From: Cenarchaeum sp. SB0662_bin_33
GTDB taxonomy: Archaea; Thermoproteota; Nitrososphaeria; Nitrososphaerales; Nitrosopumilaceae
Assembly: GCA_009840065.1 (NCBI GenBank)
Contig: VXON01000155.1
Coordinates: 1-5,622, forward strand
DNA: 5,622 bases
Direction of reading: 5' to 3'
Shown here: positions 1 to 5,048 of the stretch, piece by piece
Layout of the letters: each line of letters opens with the position of its first letter
Numbering within the stretch: the stretch's first letter is position 1
Position numbers and translations under genes: made by a program
Notes under the pieces: generated by a model
Database searches by the model: none
Seen by the model: the letters and a program-made list of their open reading frames with translations, nothing else
What the model was told of the DNA's origin: nothing

Positions 1-25
1 AAATAAAATATTTGTTGGTTTAATT

Positions 26-52
26 ATATTGTGAAAAAAGCTTGGTTCATAC
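26..52. repeat. 27-bp direct repeat, copy 1
   Basis: This copy starts ATATTGTG, has AAGCTT in the middle and ends GGTTCATAC. It is identical over 27 bases to the copies at 120-146 and 151-177. TTGGTT at 15-20 precedes it by five bases, and a similar TTGGTT precedes copy 2 by four. The core TGAAAAAAGCTTGGTTCA is an imperfect dyad (7 of 9 pairs match), as expected of a binding site for a dimeric protein. The function is unknown. Confidence 0.9.
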
Positions 53-119
53 TGTCATACAATTAAGTATTCTGTACACGTATTATTAACCACATTTACG
101 AGTTCGATTTTGGTTGATC

Positions 120-146
120 ATATTGTGAAAAAAGCTTGGTTCATAC
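120..146. repeat. 27-bp direct repeat, copy 2
   Basis: This is an exact copy of the unit at 26-52, from which it is separated by 67 bases. It is preceded by TTGGTTGATC, so its similarity to copy 1 reaches left to about base 110 with small differences. Its left edge overlaps a TGATCA at 115-120. Only four bases (GATT) separate it from copy 3. Confidence 0.9.
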
Positions 147-150
147 GATT

Positions 151-177
151 ATATTGTGAAAAAAGCTTGGTTCATAC
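151..177. repeat. 27-bp direct repeat, copy 3
   Basis: This is an exact copy of the same unit, only four bases after copy 2. Copies 2 and 3 together form a near-tandem dimer. No further copy was found by eye in the rest of the window. The window begins 25 bases before copy 1, so more copies may lie to the left. Confidence 0.9.
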
Positions 178-319
178 TAAAATACGACAACGTCTATTGT
201 AAAAAAATTCTGCAAAAATTAAAACCATCTGCCTGAAACTGTTTTGTTTTTTAAAATTGTGTGCTTAGTCTGGGCAATATAATGTAAAAAGCAGTTTTTT
301 GTTTGGAGGAATAGATATG

Positions 320-331
320 GCCTGATCAGGC
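320..331. repeat. Perfect 12-bp palindrome
   Basis: GCCTGATCAGGC is a perfect 12-bp inverted repeat and is GC-rich compared with the surrounding sequence. With no loop it suits a protein-binding site better than an RNA hairpin. It lies about 115 bases beyond the 3' end of the HNH gene. No function can be assigned. Confidence 0.55.
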
Positions 332-443
332 ACACATCGAGAGTGTTTTGCTTTTTGATATGCGTAAAAGCGATGACACGTGAAATTAATGGTTTTTATT
401 AATAATGATTGGGTATATTATAGGGTATAGTTTATCCTGCCGG

Positions 444-1493
444 TCAACCTTGGCGCGGTATGCTATCTAATTTAGCGTATCCAAAACTAGCTGCGTTGTT
501 ATAATGCCAGCAGACATCATATCCCCCATACTCAAGTTCGGTTAGAGACTTTTCCAACTTTTTAATCTGGCCTCTATACTCCTCGTTGCGTTCCTGTAGT
601 CTCATGATGTGTTGTTCGGGGGGAAGATGTCCGGACTTTTCACAGTTGCATTTTTGGCAGGCCAACACCAGATTCCACAACTCTGTATCTCCAACGTAGT
701 CATACGGTATGACATGATCTACATGTGTGCACCTTCCCTGTAGGAGCTTGCCACTACAGTAAAAACAGGAATTAGTAAATGGTTCTAGGTACTTTTTGAA
801 TCTCGCCTGGTCACGCGGACCCATCTCCCTTGCCTCTATCTTTTGTACCAAATGTGGCACGCCAAAATTACGCCTCTCCAAGAACCTTATCCACTCCAAT
901 ATTACCGACCGGTAGAGTGGCTCATAGTTATGCTGTAACATAGATATCGCATGTGGATTTAATTCAATGCCACCATTGGTGTCTATGACAAAATTTTTTG
1001 ATTTTTGCTCTCTTGCCCAGTAGTTATACAGTATACGACTGTAGGGTGGTTTACTTCTCTGCCTTCCAAAGTAGGCCTCTGCATCTATTTCAAAGCGGGG
1101 TATCACATCATCAAAGCATTTTTTGGTTATTCTAAAGATGCAGTTTTCCACGCGCACTAATTCTTTTTTAATTATTTTGTCGACAGATTGGGGATAAAAT
1201 GCCTCTTTAAATTCGTCACGAATTATTGTAATAATTTCAGGTGGTTGGTTTATAGGGCCCTGGCGAAGGTGGGACTTGCACTCTTGCATCCAGTAATATC
1301 GAAAAAACTCTTTAGCTACTTTTGTGTATTTTACTTTTAATTTTTTTGACTCCAAAGGGGGCGACCCCAATTTCCGGCTGTAATCCAGCAGGAATCGGGC
1401 TAGGGCAAACTTGTAGGTATTGTTTTTTACTCCTTTGGTAAGAATGCTCATAAAGGCATTCCGGATATGCTCATGGTTGGATTCAAACTCCAT
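444..1493 (-). CDS. HNH endonuclease (defence-island type)
   Basis: This is a predicted metal-dependent DNA endonuclease of 349 residues. The HNH/treble-clef core lies at about 243-290. Two zinc-binding pairs are visible, C243-x2-C246 and C279-x2-C282. Between and beside them are the catalytic segment H257-V-D259-H260, the W273-N274-L segment and N283. The roughly 240 residues before it are predicted mostly helical and include NTYKFALARFLLDY at 25-38, a segment I recall from HNH proteins in bacterial and archaeal defence islands. A charged helix, possibly coiled coil, follows at about 296-321. All the expected HNH residues are present and the frame is intact, so it looks functional. The ATG at 1493 has no SD, but a TATA-like box about 32 bases upstream suits a leaderless or short-leader mRNA; Met15 is a possible alternative start. 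No methylase or specificity subunit adjoins it, so its target is unknown. The nuclease fold is secure; a defence role is inferred. Confidence 0.88.
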   Translation of the reverse strand: MEFESNHEHIRNAFMSILTKGVKNNTYKFALARFLLDYSRKLGSPPLESKKLKVKYTKVAKEFFRYYWMQECKSHLRQGPINQPPEIITIIRDEFKEAFYPQSVDKIIKKELVRVENCIFRITKKCFDDVIPRFEIDAEAYFGRQRSKPPYSRILYNYWAREQKSKNFVIDTNGGIELNPHAISMLQHNYEPLYRSVILEWIRFLERRNFGVPHLVQKIEAREMGPRDQARFKKYLEPFTNSCFYCSGKLLQGRCTHVDHVIPYDYVGDTELWNLVLACQKCNCEKSGHLPPEQHIMRLQERNEEYRGQIKKLEKSLTELEYGGYDVCWHYNNAASFGYAKLDSIPRQG

Positions 1494-1519
1494 TATTACG
1501 TGACTTATTGATTATTACC

Positions 1520-1530
1520 TTAAAAATATT
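1520..1530 (-). promoter_or_regulatory. TATA-like box for the HNH gene
   Basis: On the minus strand this reads AATATTTTTAA. Its centre is about 32 bases before the ATG at 1493, so transcription would start within a few bases of the start codon. Position and composition fit an archaeal TATA box, but the surrounding DNA is so AT-rich that chance is a real alternative. Confidence 0.35.
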
Positions 1531-1668
1531 GATGTTGTTGTATATTACGTAATAAAAAACAACTAAGATTCCAAAAATGCAGTATTTTTTTAGTAGAAAA
1601 AGAATTTGTATTTGGTAAGGTTATGTCTATTCTCCAAGAAAATATTATTTTTTATATATATTATATTA

Positions 1669-1695
1669 ATTTGATCAAATATAATTTGAAATTAT
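1669..1695. repeat. Two abutting perfect palindromes
   Basis: ATTTGATCAAAT (1669-1680) is a perfect 12-bp palindrome. It is followed directly by ATAATTTGAAATTAT (1681-1695), a perfect 7+1+7 palindrome. Both contain ATTTGA. They could be paired operator half-sites in the region between HNH and apgM, or a by-product of very high AT content. Confidence 0.45.
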
Positions 1696-1878
1696 TATAT
1701 ATGTGTAATTAAAGATATGAATATTTTTTTATTTAGTAATGATTAAAAGTCTGCGTCATACAATAAATAGTCAAAAAGCAGATATTATATAGATCAGACC
1801 AAAAAGGTGACACAGTATAGGAACCTTTAGTGTTTGTGATAGTGAGTAGATATGGGTTGATCAAAGCATCACACAGGG

Positions 1879-1888
1879 TTAAAATAAT
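1879..1888 (+). promoter_or_regulatory. apgM: TATA-like box for apgM
   Basis: TTAAAATAAT is centred about 26 bases before the GTG at 1909, with a purine-rich stretch (CACAGGG) just upstream that could serve as the BRE. This spacing would put the transcription start at or next to the GTG. That supports a leaderless start at 1909 over the internal ATG at 1930. Confidence 0.45.
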
Positions 1889-1908
1889 GATAAAGAATCA
1901 CCAAAAAT

Positions 1909-3186
1909 GTGGACCTCTCGGACATACGTATGATATACGTATTATTGGATGGTGTGGGAGATCTGCCCCATCCGGATTTGGATGGCATGACACCATTAGA
2001 GGCTGCCTCAACACCCAATCTTGATCAGTTATGCAAGAATGGTGCGTTGGGCCAGGTCATATCTGTGGGCCGGGGAATAGCGCCCGAGTCAGATATTGCC
2101 GTATTCAATATGCTGGGCTACAAGTTTTCGCACTCGGACTATGTGGGAAGGGGGGTCATAGAGTCCATTGGTGTGGGATTGGACTTTCAGAATGGCCATC
2201 TGGCACTACGGGGAAACTTTGCTACGATGGATGACTCTGGAATAATAACCGACCGGCGTGCGGGCCGCACAATAGATAGAGAGGATGCCATATCCATCTC
2301 CAAAGAGTTGGAGGAGAAGATACAATTCTCTGATGGTGCCTCGTCAATAATGGTGGCGCCAACCATAGGCCACAGAGTCACAGTTGTGTTGCGCAGTGAT
2401 AAACAGTTATCGGGTAAAGTAACCAATACCGACCCCGCATACTCAAATATCGGGGGCATGGGAATTGCAAAGGCCGTTGGCGATGGGCTACAGATAGAAC
2501 GATGCCAGCCCATGATACCCGAAGCCACCCACAGCGCCCTTTTGATAAACGAGTTTACAGAACAGTCCACATGTATAATGAAGAATAGTAGTGTCAATGC
2601 ACGCCGGCATCAAAGCAGCCAAAAGATACTCAGTTGCATACTGCTTCGGGATGCAGGTAGTAGGTATCCTGTGCTGGTACCCATAGACAAGAAATACTCT
2701 ATGAGTTTTTCATGTATAGTGGACATGCCCGTGGAGTTGGGAATCGCCAAGGTACTAAAGATGAAGACTTTTGAGGCTGGAGATATAACAGACTATACCA
2801 AAAAGGCCCAGGTAGCCGCAGAGGCTATGCAGACACAGAATGCCAACTATGTACACATAAAGGGTCCTGATGAGTATGGTCATGATGGTGATGCAAAGGG
2901 CAAGGCCAGAAACATACAGGATATAGACAGAAATTTCTTTGGGCCTCTCCTAGACATAATAGATACAGAAAGGGTTGCAGTTGTGGTGTCCGCAGACCAC
3001 GCTACGCCATGCATAAACAAGGCACACAGTGATGATCCGGTCCCCCTGCTGGTTTCGGGCATAAACACAAAGGCTGATTCTACCTCCCGTATGACAGAAG
3101 CCTATGCACGGCAGGGGCGCATTGGCCTGCTGGAGGGCTCACAGGTTCTAAGTACCGCGATAGATATCATACGAGCTGAAAAGTAG
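1909..3186 (+). CDS. apgM: 2,3-bisphosphoglycerate-independent phosphoglycerate mutase, archaeal type (ApgM)
   Basis: This cytosolic enzyme interconverts 3- and 2-phosphoglycerate in glycolysis and gluconeogenesis through a phosphoserine intermediate. It belongs to the metal-dependent alkaline phosphatase superfamily. The 425 residues carry the expected landmarks: LLDGVGD (D14), TPLEAASTPNLD at 28-39, the presumed nucleophile S61 in APESDIA, RGNFATMDDSGIITDRRAGR at 101-120, NTDPAY at 173-178, DEYGHDGD at 321-328 (D321, H325, D326), SADHATP at 361-367 (D363, H364) and H373 before DDPVP. The length is close to the roughly 410 usual for archaeal ApgM. The start is a GTG with no SD, placed by the TATA-like box. 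The ATG at 1930 (residue 8) is possible but leaves almost nothing before the first beta strand. The 3' end overlaps the convergent DUF309 gene by 20 bp. Related enzymes, such as archaeal homoserine kinase-like members annotated from this family, are less likely. Confidence 0.93.
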   Translation: MDLSDIRMIYVLLDGVGDLPHPDLDGMTPLEAASTPNLDQLCKNGALGQVISVGRGIAPESDIAVFNMLGYKFSHSDYVGRGVIESIGVGLDFQNGHLALRGNFATMDDSGIITDRRAGRTIDREDAISISKELEEKIQFSDGASSIMVAPTIGHRVTVVLRSDKQLSGKVTNTDPAYSNIGGMGIAKAVGDGLQIERCQPMIPEATHSALLINEFTEQSTCIMKNSSVNARRHQSSQKILSCILLRDAGSRYPVLVPIDKKYSMSFSCIVDMPVELGIAKVLKMKTFEAGDITDYTKKAQVAAEAMQTQNANYVHIKGPDEYGHDGDAKGKARNIQDIDRNFFGPLLDIIDTERVAVVVSADHATPCINKAHSDDPVPLLVSGINTKADSTSRMTEAYARQGRIGLLEGSQVLSTAIDIIRAEK

Positions 3187-3727
3187 TTATTCTCTTGCTC
3201 TGTATCGTATGATGCACCTTGGTCTTTAGTTGCTCCACATCTATCTTGTGATATATGCCCGTGCATGAGGATAGTTTTTGCAGTGCCCTTTTAAATATGG
3301 ATAGGCATATGACATCCTGGTTTTTCTGATAATGGACAAAGCCCGCCGCCACCAGTATTATTCCCTGCAGCAGGTCTTTCTCGCCCTCAAAACTCTCCTT
3401 CCATGCGCCCTCAAAGGCCTCGTGGCTCTCCCAATAACGTTCTGCATTAAAGTATGCAATTCCATCTAGTATGGCTTTTTTTTTGTCAACGGATTCCTGT
3501 GTGATGTGATGCGCATCAAGCATGTTAGCAATGGGGCAGATGGTCATCATTGTATTGTCTAGTGTGTTGTCGGGTATTGTAATATCCATCTCTATGTGCA
3601 TATCAGATACCCGCACATCCCTGATGGTTACATCATTATTAGTTAGACTTCTAGCCTGCTGCAGTATGGAGGCAGCATCATGCCTGTCGTATTTTTCATT
3701 GTGCAGATGCACCATATATCGCTCCAT
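3167..3727 (-). CDS. DUF309 domain protein
   Basis: This is a 186-residue protein of unknown function. The C-terminal half holds a DUF309 domain at about 82-155. Its hallmark is the helical segment with AYFNAERYWESHEAFEGAW at 92-110, then DLLQGIILVAAGFVHYQ at about 117-133. The E-x2-E and H residues in these helices are the conserved part of this all-helical family. The first 75 or so residues have an alternating strand/helix character (VTIRDVRVSDMHIEMDI) and probably form a separate small domain; I do not recognise it. The ATG at 3727 has no SD, and a TATA-like box lies about 28 bases upstream; Met5 is an alternative start. Transcription converges on apgM, with 20 bp of overlap, and diverges from the cysteine desulfurase. 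No biochemical role is known to me, and the neighbours do not settle one. Confidence 0.85.
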   Translation of the reverse strand: MERYMVHLHNEKYDRHDAASILQQARSLTNNDVTIRDVRVSDMHIEMDITIPDNTLDNTMMTICPIANMLDAHHITQESVDKKKAILDGIAYFNAERYWESHEAFEGAWKESFEGEKDLLQGIILVAAGFVHYQKNQDVICLSIFKRALQKLSSCTGIYHKIDVEQLKTKVHHTIQSKRITTFQLV

Positions 3728-3750
3728 CTCACAGTAATGTATAGAATGGC

Positions 3751-3758
3751 TAAAAATG
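3751..3758 (-). promoter_or_regulatory. TATA-like box for the DUF309 gene
   Basis: The minus strand reads CATTTTTA, centred about 28 bases before the ATG at 3727. This spacing fits a leaderless archaeal transcript. Confidence 0.35.
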
Positions 3759-3818
3759 CCTTTTTGCTGCGGTGTGTTTGGTTTTAATTTTAGACAGCAT
3801 CAGAGTAATTGAACTCTA

Positions 3819-3850
3819 AATCTACTGTTATATTCTCCATCATGTAGATT
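3819..3850. promoter_or_regulatory. Inverted repeat upstream of the cysteine desulfurase promoter
   Basis: AATCTAC (3819-3825) and GTAGATT (3844-3850) are perfect 7-bp inverted arms with 18 bases between them. Their centres are 25 bp apart. The right arm ends nine bases before the TATA-like box. This placement suits an activator or repressor site controlling the desulfurase-DUF4007 operon, but no regulator gene is in view. Confidence 0.4.
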
Positions 3851-3859
3851 CCATATGGC

Positions 3860-3868
3860 TAAATTATA
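3860..3868 (+). promoter_or_regulatory. TATA-like box for the cysteine desulfurase operon
   Basis: TAAATTATA is centred about 24 bases before the ATG at 3888, close to the archaeal TATA consensus and at the right distance for a leaderless mRNA. It would drive both the desulfurase and the DUF4007 gene. Confidence 0.5.
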
Positions 3869-3887
3869 CTCTGTCGTATGAATAATC

Positions 3888-5048
3888 ATGGTTTATCTAG
3901 ACTATAACGCCACCACGCCTGTTGATGACAGTGTAATGGATGTAATGATGCCGCTGTTTACAGAAGACTTTGGCAATCCATCAAGTAACCACAAGTCCGG
4001 CAGAACGGCTGCTGGCGTGGTTGAAGAGGCGCGCAAAAAAGTAGCAGATGCCGTGGGTATGGGTAAATCTGATGTGATATTCACTTCTGGTGCAACCGAG
4101 GCCAACAACTTAGCCCTAACTGGCCTACAAAAAGGACTTGGGCGAACCATCAATATACTAACAGGAGCCACCGAGCACAAGTCTGTTCTCCAAACATGTA
4201 CCATTCTACAAAATGATGGTTCCGGTTTTGATATAATACCGGTTCGTCAGGATGGCACCATAGATATCAGCTCAATGGAGTCCATGATGGATGATATTGG
4301 TAGTGTGGATGTCGTCTCCATAATGGCGGCAAATAGTGAGACAGGTGTGGTCCATCCAATACACAGGGTGGCAGAGATTGCACATAAACACAATGCTCTA
4401 TTCCACTGTGATGCTACACAGGCGATAGGAAAGATCCCTTTTGATGCATACAAGATTGGTATAGACATGGTGACTCTCAGCAGCCACAAGATATACGGAC
4501 CCAAAGGGTGTGGGGCGCTGCTAGCCACCAGAGAATCCAGAAGACGCATGACAGCCATTCTGCATGGTGGGGGTCAGGAGAGGGATATGCGCAGCGGCAC
4601 ACTCAACGTTCCGGCGATAGCCGGTTTTGGTGAGGCATGCAGAATTGCCATCACATATGGTCTCAGGGATGCACCACGACAGCGTACCCTCCGGGACGAG
4701 TTTGAGCGCCGTGTATGTAATGCCATATACGACACATCAATAAACGGGGCCGGAGCCGAAAGGATTCCCAACACATCCAACATAAGGATACGTGGAGCGC
4801 TTGCGGATGCAGTTATAGCCAGGAGTCCATCCATCGAGATATCTACTGGAAGCGCATGCTCATCGAATATAATGGAGCCATCACATGTTTTGATTGCAAT
4901 GGGTATAGATAGGATGGCTGCGGATGAGTCCATCAGGATATCGGTGGGCCGGAACACAACCATATCCGACATCAAGTCGGTCATTTCAGATATTGTGGGA
5001 GCTGTCGAATCCATCAGGACAATGGAGAGTAGGCCGGAGGTGACATAG
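3888..5048 (+). CDS. Cysteine desulfurase (NifS/IscS/DndA class)
   Basis: This PLP-dependent enzyme removes sulfur from L-cysteine, giving alanine and an enzyme persulfide. The 386 residues are full length for the family and all catalytic landmarks are visible. They are YLDYNATTP at 3-11, the PLP-stacking H97 in TEHKS, the cofactor-binding D175 and Q178 in HCDATQ, the Schiff-base K201 in SSHKIYGPKG, RSGTLN at 235-240, and the persulfide-forming C324 in STGSACSS. A C-terminal ESIRISVGR follows at 347-355. The long catalytic-loop form (GSACSS followed by EPSHVL) is IscS/NifS-like, not SufS-like. The ATG at 3888 has no SD and follows a TATA-like box by about 24 bases. The next gene starts at the base after this stop codon and is DUF4007. 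I therefore infer the sulfur goes to DNA modification (DndA/SspA-like role) instead of, or besides, iron-sulfur cluster or tRNA thiolation pathways. The enzyme identity is firm; the pathway is inferred. Confidence 0.93.
   Translation: MVYLDYNATTPVDDSVMDVMMPLFTEDFGNPSSNHKSGRTAAGVVEEARKKVADAVGMGKSDVIFTSGATEANNLALTGLQKGLGRTINILTGATEHKSVLQTCTILQNDGSGFDIIPVRQDGTIDISSMESMMDDIGSVDVVSIMAANSETGVVHPIHRVAEIAHKHNALFHCDATQAIGKIPFDAYKIGIDMVTLSSHKIYGPKGCGALLATRESRRRMTAILHGGGQERDMRSGTLNVPAIAGFGEACRIAITYGLRDAPRQRTLRDEFERRVCNAIYDTSINGAGAERIPNTSNIRIRGALADAVIARSPSIEISTGSACSSNIMEPSHVLIAMGIDRMAADESIRISVGRNTTISDIKSVISDIVGAVESIRTMESRPEVT
5036..5043 (+). promoter_or_regulatory. Perfect Shine-Dalgarno for the DUF4007 gene
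   Basis: GGAGGTGA is fully complementary to the usual archaeal 16S rRNA tail and sits five bases before the ATG at 5049, inside the last codons of the desulfurase. It fixes the DUF4007 start. It is also the only strong SD attached to a long gene in this window. Confidence 0.85.

Larger units (their letters stand above)
1..443. other. Non-coding stretch with repeats, downstream of the HNH gene
   Basis: I see no credible gene here. The stretch holds three copies of a 27-bp direct repeat (annotated separately), A/T tracts around 201-226 and 241-256, a GGAGGA followed by an ATG that is stopped after two codons (305-325), and a perfect 12-bp palindrome at 320-331. Read on the minus strand, the A tracts at 201-207 and 213-217 become T tracts. 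They could end the HNH transcript, since archaeal termination often uses T-rich runs, but they are over 200 bases past its stop codon. No tRNA cloverleaf or rRNA sequence was recognised. Confidence 0.6.
1494..1908. other. AT-rich divergent intergenic region
   Basis: This 415-base gap lies between the divergently transcribed HNH gene and apgM. It is extremely AT-rich: the line 1681-1740 has only about six G or C bases. It carries candidate promoters near each end, two TATTACGT elements (1494-1501, 1543-1550) and two abutting palindromes at 1669-1695. The longest plausible small ORF is 29 codons (1623-1712). It has no SD and consists of low-complexity Ile/Tyr/Leu/Asn codons, so I do not call it. 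No RNA gene was recognised. Confidence 0.6.
3728..3887. promoter_or_regulatory. Divergent promoter region, DUF309 / cysteine desulfurase
   Basis: These 160 bases separate two divergent start codons. They contain a TATA-like box for each gene, an AGAGT-(6)-ACTCT inverted repeat at 3802-3817 and a 7-bp inverted repeat at 3819-3850. There is no SD at either end. Confidence 0.6.

Noticed and set aside
26..177. CRISPR array
   Set aside because: The 27-bp repeats are identical, but the spacers are 67 and 4 bases, not a regular 30-45, and no cas gene is present.
281..303. AAAAAGCAGTTTTT hairpin as a terminator
   Set aside because: The stem is five A-T pairs with a short loop, too weak for a hairpin terminator. 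It is also about 145 bases past the HNH stop.
365..400. C/D-box guide RNA (GCGATGA resembling box C)
   Set aside because: Box C is imperfect and no convincing D, C' or D' boxes are correctly spaced.
1623..1712. 29-codon plus-strand ORF
   Set aside because: It has no SD and no TATA-like box at a fitting distance. The codons are low-complexity Ile/Tyr/Leu/Asn from AT-rich DNA, and it spans the two palindromes.
1830..2024. 64-codon plus-strand ORF overlapping the apgM start
   Set aside because: It overlaps the well-supported apgM frame by over 110 bases, its product resembles nothing I know, and it lacks an SD.
2187..2597. 136-codon minus-strand ORF inside apgM
   Set aside because: It is an antisense shadow of a conserved enzyme gene, with no recognisable domain or ribosome binding site.
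1930..3186. apgM starting at the ATG at 1930
   Set aside because: There is no TATA-like box or SD at a suitable distance, while the GTG at 1909 has a TATA-like box 26 bases upstream. It remains possible.
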